Below are positions 17,448 to 25,728 of a DNA stretch of 37,370 nt, one piece after another. The notes beneath the pieces are model-generated. The model had not been told where the DNA came from, did no database searches, and saw only the letters and a program-made list of their open reading frames with translations. The position numbers were made by a program, and so were the translations under genes. Origin of the DNA: Clostridia bacterium (GTDB taxonomy: Bacteria; Bacillota; Clostridia; Christensenellales; CAG-138); the NCBI GenBank assembly GCA_003246365.1, contig QKAN01000055.1:1-37370 (forward strand), in the 5' to 3' direction. How positions within the stretch are numbered: position 1 is the first letter of the stretch; each line of letters starts with the position of its first letter.

Positions 17448-19733
17448 ATGGTAGTAGGAACAAGCGTCAAACGCGTAGACGCGATCGACAAAGTAACGGG
17501 GCGCGCCCGGTATACGGACGACCTTGTCGATCGAAGCGCCCTCATCGTAAAAATCTATCATTCAACCATTGCGCACGGCATGGTGAAATCCATCGACACC
17601 AGTGAAGCGGAAAAGATTCCCGGCGTCGTGAAGGCTCTCACCTGTTTCGATGTGCCGAATCGCCCGTTCCCGACGGCGGGTCACCCTTGGTCCGTTGATC
17701 CGCATCATCAGGATGTCGCCGACCGTCTCCTGCTCAATCGTCATGTGCGATATTATGGAGACGACGTCGCCGTGGTCATCGCTGAGGATGAAGTTGCCGC
17801 GGAGCAGGGTGTTCGCGCGCTGAAGGTGGAATACGATGAGTATCCCTTTGTTATGGATGTGCAGGAAGCCATGAAGGACGGCGCGCCACAGCTGCACGAC
17901 GAATTTAAAAACAACATTCTCAATCATACCGGATACGAAGTCGGCAACTACGAAGAAGCGATTCAGGAACCCGGCTTGATTAAAGTCGAAGGCTGGTATG
18001 ACACACCCGTTGTGCAGCATTGTCATATTGAAAACCACATCTGTTATGCCGAAGAACAGTTCGGAAAAATCGTGATCGTTTCGAGCACGCAGATTCCGCA
18101 TATCGTTCGCCGCATCTGCGGGCAGGCGCTTGGTCTCCCCTGGGGCAGCGTGCGTCTCATCAAGCCGTATATTGGCGGCGGGTTCGGCAACAAGCAGGAC
18201 GCGCTGTATGAACCACTCTGCGGATACTGCTGCCAACAGGTTGGCGGAAGGCTCGTTAAGCTGGACGTCAGCCGCGAGGAAACATTTGTCAGCAACCGTG
18301 TGCGTCATGCAATTCGTTACCACATCATCACCTACGCCCGTCCGGATGGTCGCTTTGTAGCGCGCTGCATGGAAGCGTTTTCCAATCAGGGTGCATACGC
18401 GAGTCACGGACACGGCATCGTCGCCAAAGGCGCGGGTGCATTCAAGCAGATTTATGTGGATGACAAGGCGACAAAGGTTGACGCATACACCGTGTTCACC
18501 AACCTGCCTGCCGCCGGCGCAATGCGTGCCTATGGTATTCCGCAGGTCTCGTTTGCTATTGAAAGCAATGTGGAAGATGCGGCGGTCGTGCTCGGTATCG
18601 ATTCGCTCAAACTGCGTCAGATAAACATGATGCCCGTCGGATATACGGACGCGTTCTCGAAAAACGTCAACTATTTCGATAGTTTGAATCAGTGCATTGC
18701 CAAAGGCAAAGCCTATATCGACTACGACCGCAAACACGCGGAATACGCAAAAATGACCGGGCCGATTCGCAAAGGCGTCGGCATGGCGATCTTCTGGTAT
18801 AACACCGCCGTTTGGCCGATTTCTCTGGAAGCATCCAGCTGCCGCATGCTGATGAATCAGGACGGTTCGGTGCAGTTTGAAATCGGTGAAACAGAAATCG
18901 GTCAAGGCGCGGACACGGCCTTTGCGCAGATGGTTGCCGACACCGTCGGTATCCCGTTTGAAAAGGTTCATGTCCACACGACTCAGGATACGGATCTTAC
19001 ACCGTTTGGCACCGGCGCATACGCTTCCCGTCAAACATATGTTGCGGGATTTGCGATTCATAACATCGGCACGCAACTTAAAAACAAAGTGCTCAGTTAC
19101 GCTTCCTATATGACAAACAAACCGGTCGATTCAATCGATCTGGTCAACGGCATTGTCATCGAAAAAGAATCCGGCGAACAACTGTTGACGATTGAAGAAC
19201 TCGCAACGACCGCGCTCTATTCCACAGAGCAGGCGGAACAGTTCAGCGCAGAAGGCACGACGCAGATCAGAAGCAATGCCTATTCTTTCGGCTGCGGCTT
19301 TGCCGAGGTTGAAATCGACGTTCCGATGTGCAAGGTCAAGCTTGTGAAAATGATCAACGTGCACGATTGCGGCAGACTGATCAACCCGCAACTTGCCGAG
19401 GCGCAGGTGCACGGCGGCATGAGCATGGCGATCGGCTACGGCATGGGTGAGCAACTGTTGTTCGACCCAAAAACCGGCAGGCCGCTCAACAATAACCTGC
19501 TCGACTACAAACTCTGCACGATGATGGATCACCCCGATCTCAGAGCGGAATTTGTGGAGAACTTTGAACCGACCAGTCCGTTCGGCACAAAGGCGCTCGG
19601 CGAGCCGCCAACCTGCCCGGGCGCTCCGGCCATTCGCAACGCGATTCTAAACGCAACCGGCGTCGCCGTTAACCAGACGCCAATGACGCCGCATATCCTC
19701 TTTGAGCGATTCAAAGAGGAAGGGCTGCTGTAA
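17448..19733 (+). CDS. xdhA: xanthine dehydrogenase, molybdenum-binding subunit
   Basis: Large subunit of the three-part xanthine dehydrogenase, oxidising hypoxanthine to xanthine (or acting further on xanthine) at a molybdenum cofactor. The 761-residue protein has the aldehyde oxidase/xanthine dehydrogenase a/b-hammerhead domain (VTGRARYTDDL onwards), the cofactor loops PYIGGGFGNKQ, AMRAYGIPQ and GQGADT, and the catalytic Glu in GTKALGEPP (E719). The start follows CACAGGAGGGTACT. Genes for the FAD and FeS subunits follow at once, and mocA is nearby. Which purine (or other azaheterocycle) is the main substrate cannot be told. Confidence 0.93.
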   Translation: MVVGTSVKRVDAIDKVTGRARYTDDLVDRSALIVKIYHSTIAHGMVKSIDTSEAEKIPGVVKALTCFDVPNRPFPTAGHPWSVDPHHQDVADRLLLNRHVRYYGDDVAVVIAEDEVAAEQGVRALKVEYDEYPFVMDVQEAMKDGAPQLHDEFKNNILNHTGYEVGNYEEAIQEPGLIKVEGWYDTPVVQHCHIENHICYAEEQFGKIVIVSSTQIPHIVRRICGQALGLPWGSVRLIKPYIGGGFGNKQDALYEPLCGYCCQQVGGRLVKLDVSREETFVSNRVRHAIRYHIITYARPDGRFVARCMEAFSNQGAYASHGHGIVAKGAGAFKQIYVDDKATKVDAYTVFTNLPAAGAMRAYGIPQVSFAIESNVEDAAVVLGIDSLKLRQINMMPVGYTDAFSKNVNYFDSLNQCIAKGKAYIDYDRKHAEYAKMTGPIRKGVGMAIFWYNTAVWPISLEASSCRMLMNQDGSVQFEIGETEIGQGADTAFAQMVADTVGIPFEKVHVHTTQDTDLTPFGTGAYASRQTYVAGFAIHNIGTQLKNKVLSYASYMTNKPVDSIDLVNGIVIEKESGEQLLTIEELATTALYSTEQAEQFSAEGTTQIRSNAYSFGCGFAEVEIDVPMCKVKLVKMINVHDCGRLINPQLAEAQVHGGMSMAIGYGMGEQLLFDPKTGRPLNNNLLDYKLCTMMDHPDLRAEFVENFEPTSPFGTKALGEPPTCPGAPAIRNAILNATGVAVNQTPMTPHILFERFKEEGLL

Positions 19734-19752
19734 ATAGGAGGAACTGACGAAT

Positions 19753-20634
19753 ATGTATGATTTTTCCGCTTTATACGAGGCAACCAGCGTGCAAAACGCC
19801 GTTGAACTCATGCAAGCACATCCATCGGCGGTTCTGATTGCAGGCGGCAGCGATGTTTTGATTAAGATGAGAGAAGGCCGGCTAGCCGGTGCGGAGCTCA
19901 TCAGCATTTTCAAACTCGACGAATTGCGCGAGGTCACCATGGATCCTGACGGCGCGTTGCGCATCGGCCCCATGACCAGCTTTGCGCATGCAACAAACAG
20001 TCCGCTGTTGCAGCAGTATATGCCCGTGCTCGGCGAAGCCGCCGACACAGCGGGCGGGCCGCAGCTTCGGAGCATTGGCACGCTCGGCGGCAATATCTGC
20101 AACGGCGTAACCAGCGCGGATACCGCCAGCACGCAGGTTGCTTATGACGCTATGCTCGAAATTACAAGTGCCAACGGCATGCGCAAGATGAGCATTCACG
20201 ATTTCTACAAAGGCCCCGGCAAAGTAGCGTTGGAACCGGGTGAATTGCTGACCGCAATTCTGATTCCGAAAGAGAGCTATGAAAACTGCTATGGCTATTA
20301 CATCAAATATGCCATGCGAAACGCCATGGATATCGCAACCATCGGCTGCTCGGTCAACGTTGTGCTGAGCGAAGATAAAAAAACGATTCAGCGCGCACGT
20401 ATCGCATACGGCGTAGCTGGTCCTGTTCCGATGCGCGCGAAAACGGCGGAAGCGGCGCTGGCCGGTCAGCCTGTCGGTGAGGCGGCTATTACACTTGCAG
20501 GCGACGAAGTGCTCAAGGACGTGAACCCGCGCACCAGCTGGCGCGCCAGCGCAGATTTCCGCAAACAGATTATCAGCGAGACAGCCCGCCGCGGTCTTCG
20601 CGCCGCGATTGAGCGCGCAGGAGGTGCATTCTAA
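19753..20634 (+). CDS. xdhB: xanthine dehydrogenase, FAD-binding subunit
   Basis: Medium subunit carrying FAD and passing electrons from the FeS clusters to NAD or another acceptor. The 293-residue protein has the PCMH-type FAD motifs VLIAGGSDVLIKM and IGTLGGNICNGVTSADT, and a C-terminal CO dehydrogenase flavoprotein domain. Its ATG follows AATAGGAGGAACTGACGAAT, 19 bp after xdhA. The stop is one base before the xdhC ATG. Confidence 0.94.
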   Translation: MYDFSALYEATSVQNAVELMQAHPSAVLIAGGSDVLIKMREGRLAGAELISIFKLDELREVTMDPDGALRIGPMTSFAHATNSPLLQQYMPVLGEAADTAGGPQLRSIGTLGGNICNGVTSADTASTQVAYDAMLEITSANGMRKMSIHDFYKGPGKVALEPGELLTAILIPKESYENCYGYYIKYAMRNAMDIATIGCSVNVVLSEDKKTIQRARIAYGVAGPVPMRAKTAEAALAGQPVGEAAITLAGDEVLKDVNPRTSWRASADFRKQIISETARRGLRAAIERAGGAF

Positions 20635-20635
20635 C

Positions 20636-21118
20636 ATGGAGAAAAAACTGGTTCGTTGCAACATCAACGGAAAAGACGTTGAAACATATGTTGACGTTCG
20701 CGCTTCTCTGACGGATATGCTGAGAAACGATTACCGTCTCACATCGGTCAAAAAAGGATGCGAGGTTGGCGAATGCGGCGCATGCAATGTCATCATCGAC
20801 GGAGAAAACTATAACTCCTGCATCTATTTGGCTGTCTGGGCGGAAGGCAAACGCATCCGCACACTGGAAAGTCTGCTTGGCCCCAACGGCGAGCTGAGCG
20901 ACATTCAACAGGCATTTGTGGATGAAGCGGCAGTACAGTGCGGCTTCTGCACGCCAGGGTTTATTATGACCGCTGTACGCATTCTTGAATCCGGCAAGGA
21001 GTATTCGCGCGACGAGCTTAGAAAAGAGCTCAGCGGGCATCTCTGCCGCTGCACGGGATATGAGAATATTCTCAACGCCGTCGAAAAAACGATGAAAAAG
21101 AGGCTCGGCAAAGCGTAA
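20636..21118 (+). CDS. xdhC: xanthine dehydrogenase, [2Fe-2S] subunit
   Basis: Small electron-transfer subunit with two [2Fe-2S] clusters. The 160-residue protein shows the plant-ferredoxin-type cluster ligands C42, C47, C50 and C62 (KKGCEVGECGACNV) and the second, four-helix cluster C102, C105, C137 and C139 (QCGFCTPG and GHLCRCTGY). The frame opens at a TTG at 20609 inside xdhB, but the ATG at 20636 has GCAGGAGGTGC at workable spacing. Together with xdhA and xdhB it forms the complete enzyme. Confidence 0.95.
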   Translation: MEKKLVRCNINGKDVETYVDVRASLTDMLRNDYRLTSVKKGCEVGECGACNVIIDGENYNSCIYLAVWAEGKRIRTLESLLGPNGELSDIQQAFVDEAAVQCGFCTPGFIMTAVRILESGKEYSRDELRKELSGHLCRCTGYENILNAVEKTMKKRLGKA

Positions 21119-21174
21119 AACACGCATATTGCATAAGATTACAAAAAAATCTATTGGCTATGCGAAAAAAGCAA

Positions 21175-21203
21175 TTGCAATCCTTTGTCAGTTGAAGTAG
21201 CAT
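21175..21203 (+). promoter_or_regulatory. possible promoter of the aminotransferase gene
   Basis: TTGCAA (21175-21180) and TAGCAT (21198-21203) are 17 bp apart. A CGCCCG/CGGGCG hairpin (21224-21255) with an inner CCG/CGG pair lies between it and the start codon. The hairpin could be a leaky xdh terminator or a leader structure, since only three Ts follow. Confidence 0.45.
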
Positions 21204-21288
21204 AAAAACCAAACCACTTGATTCGCCCGGAGCCGCGAAAGTACGGTTTCGGGCGGTTTCACATTCATTTCGAAAGGAAAGATCGATC

Positions 21289-22557
21289 ATGCATTATTCG
21301 GAGATGGACAAAGCGGCACTCCAGCAGGAGCTTGTTCGCGTACAAAAGGACTATGAGGCGCTTCGCGGCTATAAACTCAACCTCAATCTCACGCGCGGAA
21401 AACCCGAAACCGCACAGCTCGCGCTGTCGGACGAGATGTTCCATATGCTTGACGACGGTAATTTCGAAATGGATGGCGTTGACTCGCGCAATTACGGCGA
21501 ACTCGCAGGGCTTCCCTCCTGCCGTAAGCTCTTTGCCGAAATTTTGGACTGCAAACCGGAAGAAGTAATTCTCGGTAACAACGCGAGCCTTCAACTTATG
21601 TATGACCTCATTGCCAAAGCACACACGCACGGCTTAAAAAACAGCGTTCGTCCCTGGGCAAAAGAAGAAAAGTTGAAATTCCTCTGCCCTTTCCCCGGCT
21701 ATGACCGTCATTTTAATGTGACCAAGTCGTTCGGCATGGAGCTGATCCCTGTCCCGATGACCGAAAAGGGGCCGGATATGAATCTGGTGGAAGAGCTGGT
21801 GAAGGACGCTTCCGTAAAGGGTATGTGGTGCGTCCCGAAATATTCAAATCCCGATGGATACGTTTATCCGCTTGAAACCTGCAAACGCATTGCCGCGCTA
21901 AAGCCTGCTGCGCCGGATTTTGCGCTCATGTGGGATAATGCCTACGCGATTCACGCGTTCGATGGCGACGAACCTTCGTTTCCGGACATCATCGGGCTCT
22001 GCCGCGAAGCGGGCAATCCCGACCTCGTCTACGAGTTTGCATCCACCAGCAAAGTGACCTATGCCGGAGCGGGCGTTTCCTGCATGGCTTCCAGCGTAGA
22101 AAACATCAAATACATTCTCGGTTTGATGACGTTCCAGACCATTGGACCAAACAAGGTAAACGAGCTCATGCATGTTCGCTTCCTTAAAAACCGCGAAAAC
22201 ACGCTTGCGCACATGAAGAAGCACGCAGCGATTATGAAACCGAAATTCGATCTTGTCTGCGAAGCGCTCGAGCGCGAGATAGATCCTCTGGACATCGCCA
22301 GCTGGCATCGTCCCAAAGGCGGTTATTTCGTAAGCATCAACGTTATGCCCGGCACGGCAAAGCGCGTTGTCGCACTCAGCAAGGATGTAGGCGTTGCCCT
22401 CACCGGAGCTGGCGCTACGTATCCCGGCGGTGTTGATCCGCTGGACACCAACCTCCGCATTGCGCCTTCCTATCCGCCGATCAACGAAGTAAAGCAGGCC
22501 ATGGACGTTTTCTGCGTTTGCGTCAAGCTCGCAACGCTCGAAAAACTGTTGGCATAA
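21289..22557 (+). CDS. aspartate aminotransferase-like protein, class I (type Ic)
   Basis: PLP-dependent aminotransferase of 422 residues, resembling the subgroup Ic aspartate aminotransferases (as in Corynebacterium AspT). The PLP lysine is expected at K255 in EFASTSKVTYAGAG; PKYSNPDGY and WDNAYAIHAF supply the PLP-phosphate and pyridine-binding residues, and NLRIAPSYPP the substrate-binding Arg. The start follows CGAAAGGAAAG. It follows xdhC by 170 bp with its own likely promoter, so a role in assimilating amino groups from purine breakdown is possible but not demonstrated. A strong terminator ends it. Confidence 0.88.
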   Translation: MHYSEMDKAALQQELVRVQKDYEALRGYKLNLNLTRGKPETAQLALSDEMFHMLDDGNFEMDGVDSRNYGELAGLPSCRKLFAEILDCKPEEVILGNNASLQLMYDLIAKAHTHGLKNSVRPWAKEEKLKFLCPFPGYDRHFNVTKSFGMELIPVPMTEKGPDMNLVEELVKDASVKGMWCVPKYSNPDGYVYPLETCKRIAALKPAAPDFALMWDNAYAIHAFDGDEPSFPDIIGLCREAGNPDLVYEFASTSKVTYAGAGVSCMASSVENIKYILGLMTFQTIGPNKVNELMHVRFLKNRENTLAHMKKHAAIMKPKFDLVCEALEREIDPLDIASWHRPKGGYFVSINVMPGTAKRVVALSKDVGVALTGAGATYPGGVDPLDTNLRIAPSYPPINEVKQAMDVFCVCVKLATLEKLLA

Positions 22558-22574
22558 ACATGAATCGATAAAAT

Positions 22575-22606
22575 AACGCCGCTTCCAACCAGTTGGAAGC
22601 GGCGTT
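22575..22606. terminator. bidirectional terminator between aminotransferase and trpS
   Basis: AACGCCGCTTCCAAC and GTTGGAAGCGGCGTT form a 15-bp perfect stem with a 2-nt gap. It is flanked by TTTGTT on one side and ATTTTAT on the other strand, so it can serve both convergent genes. Confidence 0.85.
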
Positions 22607-22633
22607 TGTTGCTGCTGAGACGGTTTGTTTTCT

Positions 22634-23647
22634 TTATGCCTGGAACGAATCGAATCCCATCTTGTGATACACTTTGCGGACGGTCTTGCGTGCGGTTGCC
22701 GACGCGCGTTCCGCACCAATCCGCATTTGCTCCGTCAGGTAAGCCTTGTCCGCAAGCAAGCGTGCGTATTCGGTTTGTATAGGTCGGAGTGTTTCAATAA
22801 TCGCATCCGTTACGCCGCTCTTGAGGTCTCCATAGCCTTTACCCGAAAAGTATGCAACAGCGTCTTCAATCGTCGTATTCGTGCATGCTGAATAGATCGA
22901 AAGCAGATTGTATATGCCCGCTCTTTCAGGATTACCGGTGATTTCGCCTTCACTGTCCGTCACCGCGCGTTTGAGTTTCTTCACGATATCATCCGGTTTG
23001 TCGAGAATACGGATATAGCCGTTCGGATTTGGATCGGACTTACTCATCTTCTTTTCCGGTTCCTGCAGGCTCATGATGCGCGCTCCGACTTTCGGGATAT
23101 ACGGTTCAGGCACGACGAACGTTTCCCCATATGTGTTGTTGAAACGAATCGCGATATCGCGTGTCAACTCGACGTGCTGTTTCTGATCCGCCCCGACGGG
23201 GATGTATTTTGCCTGATAAATCAGGATGTCCGCCGCCATCAGTACGGGATAGGTAAACAAACCCGCGTTGATGTTTTCCGAATAGCGCGCGCTCTTTTCT
23301 TTAAACTGCGTCATTCGAGACAGCTCACCCATATAGGTGTTGCACATGAGCGCCCAAGTGAGCTGTGTGTGTTCCGGAACATGGCTTTGTACAAACACCG
23401 TCGATCTGTTTGGATCACAGCCAGCGGCAAGAAACAGTGCGAAGGTTTCTACACTCCTTCTGCGCAATTCGGTCGAATCGATTCGCACCGTCTGCGCATG
23501 CAGGTTGGCAACCATGTAGTATGCGTCGAATTTATCCTGCATCGCCACATAGTTTTTCAGCGCGCCGAAATAATTGCCGATCGTCAATACGCTCGTCGGT
23601 TGAATTCCGCTGAGAACAGCATCTTTTTTTGTCGTCGTCGTTTCCAT
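22634..23647 (-). CDS. trpS: tryptophanyl-tRNA synthetase
   Basis: Class Ic synthetase charging tRNA-Trp. The 337-residue protein has the HIGH-like TIGN motif (residues 22-25, in LTIGNYFGALKN), the conserved GADQKQHVELTRDIA segment and KMSKS at 200-204. The frame extends to 23701, but the ATG at 23647 has GGGAGAAGGAA upstream and gives the normal length. I see no T-box leader in front of it: the GGTGGTACCGCG-type element is absent. The preceding sequence is the rnpB tail and terminator. Confidence 0.95.
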   Translation of the reverse strand: METTTTKKDAVLSGIQPTSVLTIGNYFGALKNYVAMQDKFDAYYMVANLHAQTVRIDSTELRRRSVETFALFLAAGCDPNRSTVFVQSHVPEHTQLTWALMCNTYMGELSRMTQFKEKSARYSENINAGLFTYPVLMAADILIYQAKYIPVGADQKQHVELTRDIAIRFNNTYGETFVVPEPYIPKVGARIMSLQEPEKKMSKSDPNPNGYIRILDKPDDIVKKLKRAVTDSEGEITGNPERAGIYNLLSIYSACTNTTIEDAVAYFSGKGYGDLKSGVTDAIIETLRPIQTEYARLLADKAYLTEQMRIGAERASATARKTVRKVYHKMGFDSFQA

Positions 23648-23702
23648 TTCCTTCTCCCAAATCACCGCCAAGCAAGCGGGATAAAAACTAGTTTTCTGCA
23701 AA

Positions 23703-23720
23703 ACGCGCCTTCCGGCGCGT
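23703..23720 (-). terminator. terminator downstream of rnpB
   Basis: ACGCGCC and GGCGCGT form a perfect 7-bp stem with a GGAA tetraloop, then TTTTGC on the minus strand. It lies about 120 nt past the mature RNase P RNA end, so the precursor would include the duplicated segment. Confidence 0.7.
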
Positions 23721-23740
23721 GTGCAGATATGAAATTAATT

Positions 23741-23780
23741 GAGCAAAAAGTAAACCGCGTTCTGTCGTGTGCGACCATCT
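23741..23780 (-). repeat. diverged duplicate of the RNase P RNA 3' end
   Basis: These 40 nt match the last 40 nt of rnpB (23839-23878) at 35 positions. The inner 20 nt, ending in the conserved GACAGAA segment, are identical; all five differences lie in the P1 and tail half. The copies are in the same orientation, 98 nt apart start to start, which indicates a partial tandem duplication. Confidence 0.85.
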
Positions 23781-23838
23781 TCTGAACCATTTCAAATGAG
23801 CGGAAGATTTTGTCAGCCTACTCATATTAAAAGTTTTT

Positions 23839-24168
23839 GAGTAAGAAATAAGCCGAGTTCTGTCGTGTGCGACCATCTATCTAAGGCCAATCGTTACCGA
23901 GAGGCTCATGCGATTCCCGAGAGCGTAGCGGGCAGCTATTAAATGCTCTCATTCCAATCTTGCACCGGGTGGGGTTTACAGCGCGCTTCCGTCGCCGGAG
24001 CGCGGGTGAGCTCTTACCTCGCCTTTCCATCCTTACCCGAAAAACGGGCGGTTTATTTCTGTTGCACTTTCCCTGAAGTCGCCTTCGCCGGGTGTTACCC
24101 GGCACCCTGCCCTGCGGTGCTCGGACTTTCCTCACCCGCTTGCGCGGGCGCGATCGCCTTTCTTACTC
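23839..24168 (-). ncRNA. rnpB: RNase P RNA, class A
   Basis: Catalytic RNA that removes 5' leaders from pre-tRNAs. On the minus strand it starts GAGTAAGAAAGGCGATCG and contains the universal GAGGAAAGTCCGAGC core, GGGTAAGGATGGAAAGGCG and GTAAACCCCACC regions, and ends CACGACAGAACTCGGCTTA followed by TTTCTTACTC. The first ten bases pair perfectly with the last ten as helix P1, which sets the 330-nt boundaries. The layout resembles the ancestral A type rather than the Bacillus B type. It sits between trpS and the zinc-ribbon gene. Confidence 0.95.
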
Positions 24169-24231
24169 AAACCATTATTCTGTTGTCAAAGATTGACCCG
24201 ATTTTCGTTATTACTCTTTATAAGGTTTTCG

Positions 24232-24954
24232 TTATTCATCTCCGGAATACAGTATCCTGCCGCAGTTTTCGCATTCTACAATCCCGTCTGTCGTTGCAAT
24301 CTTCTTTAGCATGACCATCGGCAGCGACATATTGCACCCACCGCACTTGCTGTTCACGATTTTTGCGATTGGCACCGCATGATGCTGCTTCACTTTGTTA
24401 TACCGCTCCAGCAATACGGGGTCAACCGACTTTGCCAGCATAGCAAGCTTTTTGTCGTGCTGTTCCAGCTCGCCCGCACGGGCCTCCTTTTCTTCCTCGC
24501 ATTTTACACGGAGTAAATCATATTCCTTCTTCGCTTTGCCGGCGGCGCGAACAGTGGTTTGATAATCATCCGTCGCCTTTTCGATTTCGGTCAAGAGCGT
24601 TTTTGCTTCCCTTACGCCCTGCGAGATCTCGCGGTTTAAGCGCTCGATATCGCCCTTGAGTTCCGTCATCTCCTCGGCGGTGCTCTCTTCATCCTGCTTT
24701 ATGGTGACAAGTTCCGAACTTTCCACCTGAAGCCGTTCTTCGAGTTTGCCCACTTGATCGGTCAATTTATTCAGCTGGCTTTCGTATGCTTCGATGTCCT
24801 CGGAAAGCTTCGCGATTACCGCCTGCTGACTCTTGAGCTGCTTATGCAGTTTTGCCAGCTGCTGTCTCGCGGGAGTTGAGCGAATTTCCGTTTCAACGTT
24901 GTTTTTCGCTACCTCCGCTTCCTGATAGGCCCATAGCGCTTCCATTTTTCTCAT
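24232..24954 (-). CDS. coiled-coil protein with C4-type zinc ribbon
   Basis: A 240-residue protein of the family (PF02591-like, formerly DUF164) with a long N-terminal coiled coil (about residues 1-180) and a C-terminal zinc ribbon, NSKCGGCNMSLP and VECENCGRILY. The molecular role is not established; members commonly lie beside trmK and nif3, as here. The ATG at 24954 follows TGAGGAGGGAAACCC. It lies 12 bp after nif3 and is probably in the trmK-nif3 operon. Confidence 0.88.
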   Translation of the reverse strand: MRKMEALWAYQEAEVAKNNVETEIRSTPARQQLAKLHKQLKSQQAVIAKLSEDIEAYESQLNKLTDQVGKLEERLQVESSELVTIKQDEESTAEEMTELKGDIERLNREISQGVREAKTLLTEIEKATDDYQTTVRAAGKAKKEYDLLRVKCEEEKEARAGELEQHDKKLAMLAKSVDPVLLERYNKVKQHHAVPIAKIVNSKCGGCNMSLPMVMLKKIATTDGIVECENCGRILYSGDE

Positions 24955-24966
24955 GGGTTTCCCTCC

Positions 24967-25728
24967 TCAAAGGCGCACGAACAGATTCCCGTCCGCACGC
25001 GATAACTGATATTGTACATTAAAACACTCGTTCTGTAAACGTTTGATCAACGGTTCCAGTACGATGCATTCCGTCTCGTAATGGCCTGCCACAATTAGGT
25101 TTAGGCCTAGTGTTCGCGCATCAATGCCGTCGGAATGCTTCACTTCGCCGGTCACCAACACATCTGCTTTCTCTTCTGCCGCAGGCAAAACTGCGCTTCC
25201 GCCGCTCCCCCCCATAACCGCCACACGTCGCACGGATGCTTCCGGCGCACCAACAAAACTAACGCGCGTTCCAAGCAGAGATTCGATTCGTCTTGCCAAT
25301 CCCGAAAGCGTTTCCTTCTCTTTTAGTGTTCCAACCCTGCCGACGCCCTCATCAAAAGGAATCACGTCCCGAATGCCAATCAACTCGCAAAGCGTGTCGT
25401 TCACGCCCCCGCGTGCCGCATCCAGATTTGTGTGCGCCGCGAATAAACCAATTCCGTTTCTAAGCAGCATGCATGCGGCTGCCGTCGCCGGGTCCGAATA
25501 GGTCATCTTCTGCACCGGATGAAAAAACAACGGGTGATGCGTCAACACTAAATCCGCACCCCATATGATCGCCTCTTCCGCAACCTCCTTCGTGCAATCG
25601 AGCGCAATAAGGACGTTTCGTATTTCATCGTGATCCGGCTCAACCAGCAATCCGGGGTTGTCAAACTCCATAGCAAGTTCGCGCGGGGCAATGCGTTCCA
25701 TTGCAACCAAAAATTCTTGTAGTTTCAT
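24967..25728 (-). CDS. Nif3-like dinuclear metal centre hexameric protein
   Basis: Member of the NIF3/YbgI/YqfO family, toroidal hexamers with a two-metal site; bacterial homologues are sometimes labelled GTP cyclohydrolase type 2-like, but the physiological reaction is unclear. The 253-residue protein shows the metal ligands in LTHHPLFFHP, AAHTNLDAARGG and VAGHYETE. The start ATG overlaps the trmK stop by 4 bp (ATGA), with GGGAG eight bases upstream. The frame runs a few codons further, to 25743, without a better start. Confidence 0.9.
   Translation of the reverse strand: MKLQEFLVAMERIAPRELAMEFDNPGLLVEPDHDEIRNVLIALDCTKEVAEEAIIWGADLVLTHHPLFFHPVQKMTYSDPATAAACMLLRNGIGLFAAHTNLDAARGGVNDTLCELIGIRDVIPFDEGVGRVGTLKEKETLSGLARRIESLLGTRVSFVGAPEASVRRVAVMGGSGGSAVLPAAEEKADVLVTGEVKHSDGIDARTLGLNLIVAGHYETECIVLEPLIKRLQNECFNVQYQLSRADGNLFVRL

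Noticed and set aside
17562-19076. 504-codon open frame on the minus strand
   Set aside because: Fully antisense to xdhA, whose domains and motifs are unmistakable. The minus frame has no recognisable domain and is a codon-bias shadow.
23648-23702. T-box leader for trpS
   Set aside because: No GGTGGTACCGCG-like antiterminator element; the sequence before trpS is the rnpB 3' region with its own terminator.
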